Shown here: positions 11,910-23,800 of the stretch, piece by piece | How the letters are laid out: each line of letters begins with the position of its first letter | Numbering within the stretch: the stretch's first letter is position 1 | Assembly (NCBI RefSeq): GCF_000143535.2 | Contig: NC_037312.1 | Location: 2,852,001 to 2,916,000, forward strand | Direction of reading: 5' to 3' | DNA: 64,000 nt | Source: Botrytis cinerea B05.10 | Taxonomy: Eukaryota > Ascomycota > Leotiomycetes > Helotiales > Sclerotiniaceae | Notes under the pieces: generated by a model | Database searches by the model: none | The model's input: the letters and a program-made list of their open reading frames with translations, nothing else | Told to the model about the DNA's origin: nothing | Position numbers and translations under genes: made by a program

Positions 11910-12347
11910 ATGAAATTCTGTTTCAGAACAGACCTGAGGACTTCTCATAAAACGAGATGCAGTTTTGGATCACTTGTCATATAAGTTCGTTCTGGTGCAT
12001 GTGTCCCACCAACTGCAAACTTATATTGTGCAGGTTTCACCCTGAAGTTGCACTGCTCTTTATGAGGGACGACTAAGAGCTTTCTATCTCTTCGTTTCTC
12101 CACTAGCCATGTCATCGCTCACCATTCAGAAGACACCCCCGAAGGTAAACTTTCGATTCTGCTCCTGGATCAGCTTTTGGTAACTGAATCTGTTGGTGCT
12201 GGACCGGAGTATATTGAAATATATACAATCTTGGGTAATGCTAAAAGACTACATGCGCCACGTGTCGGTTACCAGACCCTCACATCCACTATTTTGGTCA
12301 TTCCGATATCTCCACTTCGACAACGGTATCGAGACTGGGGAAACTAA
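11910..12347 (+). pseudogene. Possible decayed ORF with two in-frame stops
   Basis: Reading from ATG at 11910, one frame covers 146 codons to TAA at 12345-12347. It is interrupted only by TAA (11982-11984) and TGA (12063-12065). The last 94 codons are uninterrupted (including EGKLSILLLDQLLVTESV and APRVGYQTLTSTILVIPI). I recognise no family. The length of the open run is above what random AT-rich sequence usually gives, but not by much, so this may be chance. Confidence 0.2.
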
Positions 12348-13759
12348 TAGCACTAGACCCTCAGTTCCACCAGTCTAGTTGTTTCATATCTGCTCCATCG
12401 AAGGTGTGTAGTATATTGTGGAAATATTTTCAACCCACAAGAATGGGCCCTTGCACTCGATTTTGTGGTTGTTTCATGAGGTGATGTCTGCCTTATCCAT
12501 AGCGATGAATAGAGTTTGGACGATTGGCTAACTTAAAGCAATTCTACGGCGTAGTAATCTCGAGTACAAGCAATCGGGTCCGATTTGCGAAGTTTCTCGG
12601 TGGGTGAAATAATGTAAAGTAAATATTAAAATTCGAGTTAGATGAAGGCTGATGACTTTACGGACAAACAGTAGCTAATCTCCTTGCTTCAGCAGTATAA
12701 GAAAATAGAAGGATTTATTCCCGTATTACATGAGACATTACCATTCAAATATCCATAATTCTTCTGAGCGCCCACCTTCTTTACTTGCGAAGACATGATA
12801 TTCGAGCCGACTAATCTATGGGCCATCGCCGAGAGCGAACTTGTGAGAATCTTCCGAGACCCGCCCTATTTATTATTGATTATCGGAACTCTACTTAGTG
12901 TGTAAAAATTGAACGATGACGCGAGCAAACAATGATAACGGCCACCAAGTGGAAAAGCTTCGCCGAAGAAGCGGACATATAGAATTTCTCTTGAAATACC
13001 AATCCAATAACTGGAGCATCTGTAGCATCGTGGCACAAAACAAGTATATTACCGACATCTTTGTGTAACCACTCACAAAGGGGGGAAGTTTTCGGCACTC
13101 TACTTAGAGCAAGGCCATCCTGATAGGGTCATTCAGTATTCAACCCTGTGGCGTATGGAAGCTCCTTACCGCAAGGAGTGCAACGTATCGGAATCCAATC
13201 TGAACAGAGCTCTATCGCAATTGGTACTCGTAATCCGCCACTTTACATTGGACTTGTGGTGAGGCTCAAGATTGGATGTGCTGCGATACTCATACCTAAT
13301 ACCGAACTTAGTATTGGCTATATAGCGAACTAGCATTGGAATATAGAAGAACCTGCATCGACATGTAGAAGCGGGCCCTCACTCCGAAGGTTCATTGGTG
13401 GTGCTGCGTTGTTACACCAAGAGAATATGAAAGTCAGCATTAACATTGTCAGAAGTGATGCTCAAACTATATTCTCCCAATAAGAGAGCAGAAGTTGCAG
13501 TTGCGACTTCACTAATGTGTGGCAGTACATTCATCACAAAGCGATGACTTGCATCAACGTTAACGTCGTTGATCATCATCAATTCTTGTGAACGAACCTT
13601 TTACGGGAAGATTTCCGTGTCGCTTGGCGGCAAGACGGCAAGGTTTAGTTCAGCCCACTTTTAACTTATCAAAGGACAACTTCTTTCTCTCATCGCCATA
13701 AAGTTCATTGAATATAATCTTCGAATAGTAACGATATTGAACATACGAATATTGCAAGC
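12348..13759. other. Intergenic region upstream of the nucleoside hydrolase
   Basis: About 1.4 kb without a recognisable gene. A minus-strand frame of roughly 80 codons around 12,895-13,140 (containing HKDVGNILVLCHDATDAP) lacks an ATG and matches nothing I know. The last few hundred bases should contain the promoter of the 13760 gene. Confidence 0.5.
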
Positions 13760-15191
13760 ATGGGAAGTATGGGATCCGAACACCAGAAAGTCAACGTCTG
13801 GTTAGATTGTGATCCAGGTAAGTTTATCATCTCCAGATGAAACCCCCGCGATCTCGGAACCACCCACTTACACTTTTTGCAGGCCACGATGTAAGTTTTA
13901 TATCCACCTTGATACATCATGTCTTCGTGTGTGTCAATGCAACGCATGTTGGATGCATGGAACAAGAGAACATGAGATATGTCAGAGTTCATCACGCCTC
14001 CTGTGCATTGCAGTCATGCAAAAGTTAGAGATGCTGAAACGGATCTATGTAGTCACATGATTCGTTCTCCAGAGATAAGACGTTGTGGATCGTTGAGCTG
14101 AGATAAAAATTGTGCTGATGGATAGCTGATTGAACCAATAGGATGCGTTCGCCATTCTCCTCTCGGCCTATCACCCCTCTCTAAATCTCCTAGGAATCTC
14201 TACCGTTCACGGAAACTCATCTATAAACCACACAACCTACAATGCCACCTCTCTCCTCACAGCCATATCGGCAACTCACATTCCCGTCTACCGGGGTTCA
14301 GGAGCCGGACTGGTACGCCCGGGTGTTCACGCCCCTGCTATCCATGGAGAATCTGGTTTGGAAGGAACGGATCTTTTACCGACGCCGGCTAAAGGACCAG
14401 TCGATGAACCTGCTATTGATGCTATGGCTAAGGCGTTATTTGCTACCCCAGCAGGCTCGGCATGGGTTGTTGCTACGGGTGCACTAACAAACATTGCGTT
14501 GTGCTTTCAGAAACATGAGGGATTGGCTGAGCATATTAAGGGGGTCAGTATTATGGGCGGTTCCGTCGGAAATGGATTCACAAACGCCGTATTGGGGCAA
14601 GTCGATCATAAAGAACGAATTGGAAATTGGAGCGTCTGGGCCGAGTTCAACATCTTGGTTGATCCCGAAGCTGCAGCATTTATATTCGACCACCCAGTTC
14701 TGAAAACAAAAGCGGTATTGATACCATTGGATATCACTCATCAAGTTTTAGCCACGAAGGAAGTGCAGGATGTGTTGAGGAATGGGAAGGGAGGAAATGA
14801 AAATACTACGTTGAGGACGATGTTGGTGGAGTTACTGACGTTTTTTGCGGCCACTTACGATAGAGTTTTCGGAATTAGCGAGGGACCACCATTGCATGAT
14901 CCATTGGCAGTGGCCGTTATCATGGATGGGATTTCGGGCGCGGAAATCCCGTTTTATGATTTTAAGGATGGAAGGAAGAGGGAGAGATTCGATGTAAAGG
15001 TTGTTACTGAAGGAAGTCATGATGATGCCCAAAAAGGATCTGAGACCGGTAGAACGATTGTCAAATTACTCCCCGAAGGAGAGGAGGGGGTCAAGATTCC
15101 AAGAGGCCTGGATATCAAGAGGTTTTGGGAGGTAGTAGAAGATTGTTTAGCTAGAGCTGATGCCGCGAACAAGGTAAACGGAATTGTATAG
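13760..15191 (+). CDS. Nucleoside hydrolase (inosine/uridine-preferring family)
   Basis: Three exons (13760-13817, 13883-13890, 14142-15191) encode 371 aa, normal for the IunH/URH1 family that hydrolyses ribonucleosides to base and ribose in purine and pyrimidine salvage. The calcium-binding signature DCDPGHDDA (residues 16-24) is assembled across all three exons. Exon 2 is only 8 nt (GCCACGAT) and supplies the Gly-His-Asp part, and introns of 65 and 251 nt flank it. Downstream landmarks fit the family: GISTVHGNSS, then VATGALTNIALC, SIMGGSVGNG, AEFNILVDPEAA and the late His (PLHDPLAVA) near the active site. Two ATGs lie at the start (13760 and 13769); I take the first. The gene converges on PYM with 182 bp between stops. 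Exact substrate preference cannot be read from sequence; yeast Urh1 is the nearest functional model. Confidence 0.93.
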
Positions 15192-15373
15192 ACAAATAGA
15201 AATTTATAGTCATTTATTTCCGGGTTTTTATGCTATGATTTTGAAATCTTTCTACCCATAAAGTATAACTCCAAGACGCGCTTGTTGCCGCTTCAAATGC
15301 CGCCGTTGTTTAATCCAGACTTAACGCCGTTCGTATAGTAATGTGTTTCGATGATGTAACAAGAAAATCAAAA

Positions 15374-16036
15374 TCACTCCTTCAAATCTTCTGTGGGCAA
15401 GGCATCTTCCGTAGCTGCAGTATCCTTTGCATCGCTCTTAGCCTTTGGCTCCCCATCGGCATCAAATCCAAGCTGATCCAATTCCCTGATCAGCTCATTG
15501 ATCTTGATAACCTTTGCAAATTGCTCTGGTAGCAGTTTTGCGCCATCCTGCTGACTTTTTTCTTTCAATTCCTTGGCCTGCTTCAACTTCTTCTTCAGGT
15601 TCCTCGCCTTCTTCTCCCTCTCCGCTTCCAGATCAACCTCCTCCTTCTTTTCCGCTTCCCCATCCCCGTTTTGCTTTCCTTCTCTCCAATTATCTGCTTG
15701 ACTCCCCTTCAGCTCCGTATCCCCATCCTTTGCGTTTTCTGCAGCTTTCTTCCTCGCCTCCCGCCTTTTTGCGTTTTTGTTGCTAGCCGCTGACCCCGCA
15801 GTAGTTGATTCGTCTTTCAAACTCTCAGCGCCAGGTGGACCTCTACTAGCACGATTCTTGAAGTTTTCTGCAGTGCGGTTTTTGTATACTTCGACATCCT
15901 CGGGGGGTTTATACCCTGGACGAATTTTTATCTCTTTGCGCTTTGTACCGTCGGCGCGCGTGGAGGAGGGGATGTGACGATCGCCCGTTTGAGTTTCGAC
16001 GATGCCGGCTTTGGAGGGGGTGGGGACAGAGGGCAT
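15374..16036 (-). CDS. PYM1: PYM homologue, partner of Y14 and Mago (WIBG domain)
   Basis: A single exon encodes 220 aa. The N-terminal 55 residues hold the Mago-binding WIBG domain in conserved form: GIVETQTGDRHIPSSTRADG, then KRKEIKIRPGYKPPEDVEVY and YKNR. This segment binds the Mago-Y14 heterodimer of the exon junction complex; PYM then removes the complex from mRNA on translating ribosomes. The remainder is a charged Lys/Glu/Ala-rich helical or coiled region (about 100-200: EAEREKKARNLKKKLKQAKE) ending in a short conserved helix (KVIKINELIRELDQLGFD), as in other fungal PYMs. The gene is divergent from QCR9, with 401 bp between start codons. No defect is seen. Confidence 0.92.
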   Translation of the reverse strand: MPSVPTPSKAGIVETQTGDRHIPSSTRADGTKRKEIKIRPGYKPPEDVEVYKNRTAENFKNRASRGPPGAESLKDESTTAGSAASNKNAKRREARKKAAENAKDGDTELKGSQADNWREGKQNGDGEAEKKEEVDLEAEREKKARNLKKKLKQAKELKEKSQQDGAKLLPEQFAKVIKINELIRELDQLGFDADGEPKAKSDAKDTAATEDALPTEDLKE

Positions 16037-16437
16037 TTTTGAGTTTGAGGGACGAGGCCCTGGGGGATGGTGAGGAAATTTCTATGGTCGGAACGGAGAT
16101 GAATATATAGATATGGATTGTAAAAATGCTCAAATCTAGCAAATGGTGCCGTCAGTTGGTTATTGTAAAGAAAGTTAAACTTTGAACTTTATCAAACTTT
16201 ACTAGAATTGCTATGAGGCTGTCCCTGGTGGTCATACCAGAGTGATTACCCAATCATAAGCCAGTCCCGCCCAAAGCTTCCAACCAATCAAAAGCTCTTC
16301 GATATGACCATCGGAATTTCACGTTGTTTTATCCCGGCTCAGCCAAAATTCGTCCGATTGCCCTACAACTTCAATTTACGGAATCACTTCATTCGATAAG
16401 CTGTCTATAATCTGCGACCAGAACTGATTAACTCACC
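16037..16437. promoter_or_regulatory. Bidirectional PYM1/QCR9 promoter with two CCAAT boxes
   Basis: The 401 bp between the divergent starts carry CCAAT at 16250-16254 and 16284-16288, both on the plus strand toward QCR9. CCAAT is the HAP-complex site, and HAP is an established activator of respiratory-chain genes in fungi, which suits QCR9. The sites are short and the regulatory role is inference. Confidence 0.45.
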
Positions 16438-16910
16438 ATGGTATGTTTACTCGACGGGGCATTCGTGAGCTCTTGGGAGTTGTGCTAACGGGTGAAATTG
16501 TAGTCTTCCGCAAGCCGTCCTCTTTACAAGTTAGTTACTCTCTTGATGCGATGCTATGCGATGCGCCCACCACGACGACATTGGTTATGGCGAGGGTGAT
16601 CTGGGGATCGAAGGGCTAATGAAGAATGGAATATAGCTTCCTCTTCCGAAAGAACTATGTGTTCCTCGGTGCAGTGTTCGGTGCTGCTTTTGGATTCGAG
16701 ATGTATGTTTACACGCACTCGGAATACCTGGAAGGGACTTGGACTGATGTATGATAGGGCATATGATTCAATCACAGACCGAGTTTGGGATTCCATAAAC
16801 AAGGGAGTAAGTTGCATTGCCAGAGAAGACGGGACATGTGCTGATGAACGGAACAGCGTCAATGGAAGGATATCAGAGCGAGATATGTTGAGGCTGCGGA
16901 CGACGAATAG
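16438..16910 (+). CDS. QCR9: Cytochrome b-c1 complex subunit 9 (complex III)
   Basis: Five small exons were pieced together: 16438-16440, 16504-16529, 16637-16702, 16758-16806 and 16857-16910. They total 198 nt and encode 65 aa; yeast Qcr9 is 66 aa. All four introns start with GT and end with AG, and all junctions keep the frame. The first exon is the ATG alone. The product starts MSSASRPLYNFLFRKNYVF, has one transmembrane helix (VFLGAVFGAAFGFEM) and the conserved tail (WDSINKG, then RQWKDIRARYVEAADDE). Qcr9 is a single-pass subunit of the mitochondrial bc1 complex, needed for stable Rieske protein assembly in yeast. The resemblance runs over the whole length, so I am confident despite the size. 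Confidence 0.93.
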
Positions 16911-17808
16911 AGGGTTCTGGTAGAGATGGATGCGAGAGAAAAGAATCAGCCCTTGACGGGGATACGTGGCTGCTAGAAAAAAGAATCGGGGCGTCAGTAC
17001 TGGGCAGGAAGCCTTCATTCAAAGTGTATAAAAGACAATCGACAACATAGAATCATACGGGCATAAAAGCGAGATCGCCGACTGGCACAACGATGACATT
17101 TCCTTGTGGTAATCTTCTTCATTCAGTTTGTGACAGCAAATACGGCACTTATATCATGTGTAAGAACTGCAAGTATTAAATTTGCGATTATCATATTCCA
17201 TGGTGTTTTATGGGAAATGATTTCGTTCTTCATACCCATCTGGACATCCATGCATCATCAAAGTCAAGTCCAGACATTGAAGACTCTCGTATAGCATCTG
17301 CGCCTCAATAGCGACCAAATCCATGAATCTATATTCAAATATCAAAGAATTACAACTTGATCTAGTAAAATGGGCGATCGAATTGTGGCATTTTGAGCCC
17401 AGACGTCAGATGTTGAGTTGTGATGGTTGGTCTTTGTGGAAGCTCATGAAACGAAACGCTTCCCCGCCGCAATTCATTCATCCTCCACAAATAAATCAAA
17501 ACCTTTACAACATTACCTATCTCAGTACCCATATACCTTTGATTCATATTGTGTATTATAAATCAAGTTATACCCACCTTTACGTGCACTTCTCTCTTCT
17601 CTCTTCTCTCTTCTCTCTTAGAGTCTCTGGTGTTCAAGGACTATATCTATACCAACACGCAGCTCACCTCACCTCACCTTCTTTGCGGAAACTGCGATAC
17701 CGATAACGATTCTTTATCAATGAACAAGCATACCACCACCATCATATAGTAAAAACCCACCAATTTGTGCAGAAGACGGGAACTTCTTCGTCTCAGTTTC
17801 AAAGAGGC
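16911..17808. other. Intergenic region and UBR1 leader
   Basis: About 0.9 kb from the QCR9 stop to the UBR1 start. It includes the QCR9 3' UTR and a pyrimidine-rich segment typical of fungal promoters and leaders just upstream of UBR1. No other gene is evident. Confidence 0.6.
17589..17620 (+). repeat. Pyrimidine tandem repeat, 7-bp unit TTCTCTC, about 4 copies
   Basis: A short (TTCTCTC)n tract about 190 bp upstream of the UBR1 ATG. CT-rich tracts often mark transcription start areas in filamentous fungi, so this is probably core-promoter or 5' UTR sequence of UBR1. Confidence 0.75.
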
Positions 17809-20800
17809 ATGGCCGAAGAATCTATGCCATCGAGGCAGCTCTGCGACTTCCTGAAAACATTGCCCCGCGTCCACCAGAACCGTTACACAGAGGCAGCGGA
17901 GCGCGATTTACTACAGAGTCTCTTCTGGTCATTGGCCGGCGGACGAAAAGAACACTTGAACCTTTTCTTCCCAGAAAACTCAAGGCCATCAGCTAGTGAA
18001 GTATGGAAATTGAGGAAAGCGCAAGGAGGAACCGATGGCGACGAATTCACAGAAGCGGCTCGAGGGAAAGTCTGCGGACATATATTTAAGACGGGAGAAG
18101 CTACATACCGATGCAAAACTTGCAGTTCCGATGACACATGCGTACTCTGCAGTCGATGTTACGATTCCTCTGATCATACGGGTCATATGGTATATGTCAG
18201 TGTATCATTGGGCAATAGCGGATGTTGCGACTGTGGAGATCCAGAAGCATGGCGTCTACCGGTGCATTGCTCGATACATACAGCAAATGGACCTGGTGTA
18301 GAAGGTGAAGACAAAGGCAAAGCAGCAAGTCTGCCTGATGAATTAGTGGATAGCATTCGTATGACCATCGGAAGGGCTTTTGATTATATTTGCGATGTCA
18401 TATCATGTTCGCCAGAACAGCTGCGATTACCCAAATCAAAAGAGTCGATACAACTGGATGAGAGGAGGTCGCGGTTGACTTCGTCTTACTATAATGGAGA
18501 TATCGTTGAGGATCCATGTGAATTTGCACTTCTTCTTTGGAACGATGAAAAACACACTGTCAATGAAGTTCGAGACCAGGTGGCAAGAGCTTGCAAGGTG
18601 ACGAATGCGGAGGGTATGCAACGAGCGCATGAAACCGATGACATTGGTCGAAGTGTCATCAAATATGATCATGACATCGACAAGCTGTTGAGAGTCTCAA
18701 GGGTTGTTGAACAGATCAAGGTTACGGTTACCATTCGCTCTGCTCGGGATACCTTCAGGGAGCAGATGTGTGGAACTATTATTGAATGGCTCAGTGATAT
18801 TTCTGGTTGCAGTGTCGGTCCAGATCACAACATATTACGCCAGGTAGTCTGTGAAGAAATGCTCAAGGAGTGGAATCGTGGAAGTGAAGCTAGTAATGCC
18901 GACATAGGATTGAAGGGTATTGATGATCACGAAAGAGAGGAGATGTTGTGGTCAGATGCCGAAAATCGCGTGCTGAGGCATATTATAACAACAGATCGCC
19001 GAACTCAGGCTATGGCGGTAATGGCCGCTGTCGCTGCTACTGATTCGGATTCTGATGATACTGACAACGGAGATGATGACGACCTCAATGAAGCCAACAT
19101 TGTTCGCATGCTTGAAAACGCAGATGAAGACGCTTCCAGTGATGAAGAAGTAGAGCTCGTTCGTTTTGACCCAGCAGAGCCAGCAGAGATAAGAATCATA
19201 CAACCGAACAGACAACCAGCTCCAGGGGCCGCACCTCAACAGGAAGCCCAGACTGGAACAGAAACCGACAACGACGGAGACGTCGATATGATTGGCGGAG
19301 ACGATGAGGCGTTAGAGGTACAAGAAGCTACCTTGGCTGGATATCCACCCCCACCTCCTCCACCTCCGCCTGCCCCCCAAAGAGTCACCAGAGATCGTGA
19401 TCTTACACCATCAGATTCTGATACTGCAGAAATGCAACCTCTTATATCAGATAATATTTATGCGAAAGCCAAGATGGAGATTCCCAAAACTCCAGCAAAT
19501 CCAGTAAAGAAAGAAGTAGCAAAACCAGCTAGATACTGGCTTGAAAGTCCTCCTGGCTATACAGACAGGGAATCTGTACCTTTACATGAAGATTTGTGGC
19601 ACAAATTACGTTTAGACTGGCTCATTTTATTCGACTTGAGGATGTGGAAAAAGGTCCGAGTCGATCTTCGTGAACTATATATCTCGACCGTAGTATCGAT
19701 TCCAGAGTTCAAACGCGTGCTGGGTCTACGATTTTCAGGCCTATACACTACTCTCGCGCAACTTTATTTGATTGCCGACAGGGAACCAGATCACTCGATT
19801 ATCAACATCTCTCTACAAATGTTGACGACGCCATCTATTACTGCTGAAATTGTGGAGAGGGGAAACTTCTTGACCAATTTAATGGCAATTCTATACACTT
19901 TCCTTACCACGCGACAGGTTGGACATCCTTATGAGATCTTTCCAAATGCTACTTTGGCTTTTGACTCAGGCTCTGTGACAAATCGAAGAATGTACCATTT
20001 TTTCATGGATTTGAAGTATTTATTCGGTTCAGAGCACGTACAAGAAAAGCTGCGCACAGAAGAACGATACATGCTGCAGTTTTTGGACTTGGTCAAACTC
20101 CATCAAGGAATTTGTCCCAATATCAGGGCAGTTGGTGAACATGTTGAGTATGAAACGGATGCTTGGATCAGTGCATCTTTGATCACTCGGGAAATCAATC
20201 GATTGTGTAGACAATTCTCAGAGTCTTTCAAGTGGGTCCCTGGCGAATCGACGGAACCTGTCTGCAGGGCAATTAGAACTGCAGCAAAGGCAGTCATTCT
20301 CAGCTCTTTGGGCACTGAAAGAAAGCGATTTACCCAAGCAGAAATCAAGGACGAAATCAAATTTAAGAAAGTGGGTGATTACGAATTCGATACCACCGAA
20401 CAGTCGAATAGTGTCGTTCAGCATTCAGTCGTCAAGTTCGTGGTAGAGTCACAACCTATTAGTTTTCATCATGCTCTCCACTATACTCTATCCTGGCTTA
20501 TTGAGTGTGGAAAGAGTATGCCTCGGGAACAGCTCATCCAACTACTAAGCTTCACTACCCAAGAACTTCTTCAGAAACCTAAGCCCATGGGACAAAGAAC
20601 TATGCCAAGTCAAGAATACTCCCCAGAAGATCATTTAATGGCAGCATTTGATTATCCTTTACGAGTATGTGCATGGTTGGCGCAAATGAAAGCTAACATG
20701 TGGGTGCGAAACGGCATGAGTCTTCGTCACCAACAAGGTACATACCGTGGAGTCACTCTACGTGATGTATCCCACCACAGAGATATATTCCTTCTTCAAA

Positions 20801-23800
20801 CCGCCATGGTTGTGTGTTCACCTGCTCGTATGCTCGTTTCGATCATTGATCGATTTGGTCTTGAGCAATGGATGAAAGGGTTGTATGAAGCAAAGTCAGA
20901 TGGAGTTGATGATGGCCAGATTCTTGATATCGCGGAGGATTTGATCCATCTTCTCATTGTTTTGATCAGTGACAGGACGTCTTTGGTTTCGAATGATGAT
21001 GACCCTGGTTCTCATATAATGGCTATGCGTCGAGATATTGCCCATGTACTCTGCTTCAAACCACTGTCATTTACAGAGATTTGCGGGAAGCTACCTGACA
21101 AATTTCAAGACCAGGAAGAGTGTCAAGATATTCTCGATGAAATGACAAATTTCAAACCTCCCGAGGGACTCAATGATGTTGGAACCTTTGAGCTTAAGGA
21201 ACAGTATTTGGAAGATATCGATCCTTACATCGCTCATTATAGCAAGAACCAAAGAGAAGAATCTGAAAATACTTACAAAGCTTGGGTAGCGAAAAAGACG
21301 GGCAGGCCACCTGCCGAAATTGTCTTTGAGCCTAAATTACGCTCCATTGAGTCTGGTGCATTCTCAGATCTCGCAGCTTTCACTCGAACAGGAATCTTTG
21401 CTCAAATAATCTACTATGCCCTACTTTATCCCTTGATGGCGGATAAGCTTACGCCTACTGTGCCTGTAACACGTGTGGAGGCATTCTTGCATGTAGTCCT
21501 GCACCTAGTTCTTATTGCCGTATCGGAAGACAGGACAGATGAGGACGAGATGTCAGAAGAGTCTCTTGAGTCGTTTGTCTACATTGCGCTTACGAGTAAT
21601 GCACGAAGCAATTTCTCACCTAGTGCTCCAGCCTCCAAGACAATCGTTGCTATTCTGGAAATGTTGTCACGAAAGGAGGAATTCAAAACTTGTCACCCAA
21701 AGATTACTCTAGTGCTCAAGAGAATGAAGCAAAAACGACCCAGAAATTTCGAGACTGCCTTTTCACGGTTAGGTGTTCCAGTCGATAGAATTTCCACGGC
21801 TTCGCCTGCAAATAATAATGCTCTTGAAGATAAGGAGAAGAAGAAGCAAGCTGCACTAGAACGTCAAAAGAGGGTCATGGCACAGTTCCAGCAACAACAA
21901 AAGAACTTCCTCGACAACCAAGGAGATATTGATTGGGGTGAGGATGATATCAGTGATTCAGATATGGAATCTGAAGGCGAGAGTTCCAAGAATTATTATC
22001 AATACCCCTCGGGCACATGTATTCTTTGTCAGGAAGAAACTAAGGATGGTCGTCTTTACGGAACTTTTGCATTGATGACTACCAGCTCGGTTTTGCGGCA
22101 AACTGATATGTCCGATGCAGACTTTGTACGAGAAGCTGCTAACGTCCCTTCGAATTTAGATAAGTCTGCGGAAGATATTCGACCATTTGGTGTTTCAGGT
22201 GAGAATAAGGAGCAAGTTCACAAAGTTACTTCCAGTGGGGTAGATATTGTTACAGAACGTTCGTTCATCGGAAAAGGATTTCCATCAAATTTCACAAGAC
22301 CTGGTCCGGTGTCTGTCGGATGTGGACATATCATGCATTACAAGTGTTTTGAGGTCTACTATGAAGCTTCAAATAGACGACATCAACATCAAATTGCTCG
22401 ACATCATCCTGAAAAACTTGAGTTGAATGAATTTGTTTGTCCGCTATGCAAAGCCTTGGGAAATTCGTTCTTGCCAATAATTTGGTCTCCAAAGGAAGAG
22501 ATCCAAGATCAAGCCCTCAAATCGACAGTCACTTTTGATGATTTCATCGAAAAGTTTGCTGGTGCATCTCAGCATCCTAGAACAGAGAAGATCAACCAAA
22601 TTGGTAGCGCTCATAATTATGATAAAAAATCCGATTTTCCCGCAAGCAGAAGAACCCAGCAATTTTTCAAAAAGCATAATGACGACACCATGGCCAGCCC
22701 TTTGGTAGTCAAGATGCCAGAACTATTAATGGATGCCTGGGATCCTCCATCACCAAGTCATTGGTCGCCTTTCACCCCAACTAATATACGGGCCGCTCTT
22801 CCAGCAGATATCGCAAGCGCTATTTGGTCTGAAAACTCATTTCCTCTCCCCAACGATAGATCCTCGAACGCACCCTCTTCTGTACGGGAATTGACCGACA
22901 TATATCGAAGGTTAAGAGACACGATCACCAAAAATAAATTGGAGAGCAGCCACAAAGACAGCCTAGCACAGCATGAAGAGAGAGACTTTTGTTCCAGTGA
23001 CGTACTAGCTAAAGCCCTGGGATTCTCTATATCTGCCGTTGAGATTCAGCAGCGTGGTGTCGCAACGCCACCGGGGCAGACATTCCTAGAAAGTATTCCA
23101 CAACAAGCTCTTATTCATCTTAGAATATTATCTGAGACTGCTCTCTCGTATGTTACGGTGGGAGGGCTCAAGCTAGCAGGAGACAATCGAGTTGCCAGAG
23201 AATATAGTAAAGATTACGAATTACAATATTCGCAATTGTTCGGGAAAAACGCATATTTCACACCTAGCGACCTTCCGCCACGTCCTGACTCTTTGCTTTC
23301 TCAAGATACGTTCGTCTTCCTGGCCAAAGCTTCCTTGTGTCTTGCGCCTGTTGAGGATATTGATATCGTTCATCTTGTTCGGCTTTGCTATATTGCGGAA
23401 ATGACCAAGGTGGTTCTCCAATTACAACGACACATCGACAAGTCTAAATGGTTCGATATGATTCAAACATATCAACAGGAAGGTGTCGACAACTTTGGAG
23501 ATTTTTGTTTTCACGTTCTAATCTTTGACGACATTGCCCTACACACTCATGATTATGCAAGTTTAGGTATATTTGAAACGCTAAGAGACTGTCGCTCATT
23601 CGTGGAAAAATATGCACTTGTATATTTGAGAAAGGTCATGATTCTTTTGAATGTTCGTTATGGCATCACCTTCCAAAACTACACTTCATCCAATTCAGAC
23701 TCTAACGAGCTCGATCGCCTTACTGAAGCACTATTTTTGCCAACATTTAGTGAGCTTTTCTCATGCTTTGCCGAAGAAGAAGGAACCGTCCCATCTTTAG

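Noticed and set aside
12895..13260. Minus-strand open runs (CTPCGKELPYATGLN; HKDVGNILVLCHDATDAP)
   Set aside because: No ATG, no family match and interrupted by stops; run lengths are compatible with chance.
15514..15977. Plus-strand Pro/Ser-rich frames opposite PYM
   Set aside because: Shadows produced by the Lys/Glu-rich PYM codons read in reverse.
17767..17808. Longer UBR1 start at 17767
   Set aside because: The codon there is GTG, not ATG; the first ATG in frame is at 17809 and gives the expected N-terminus.
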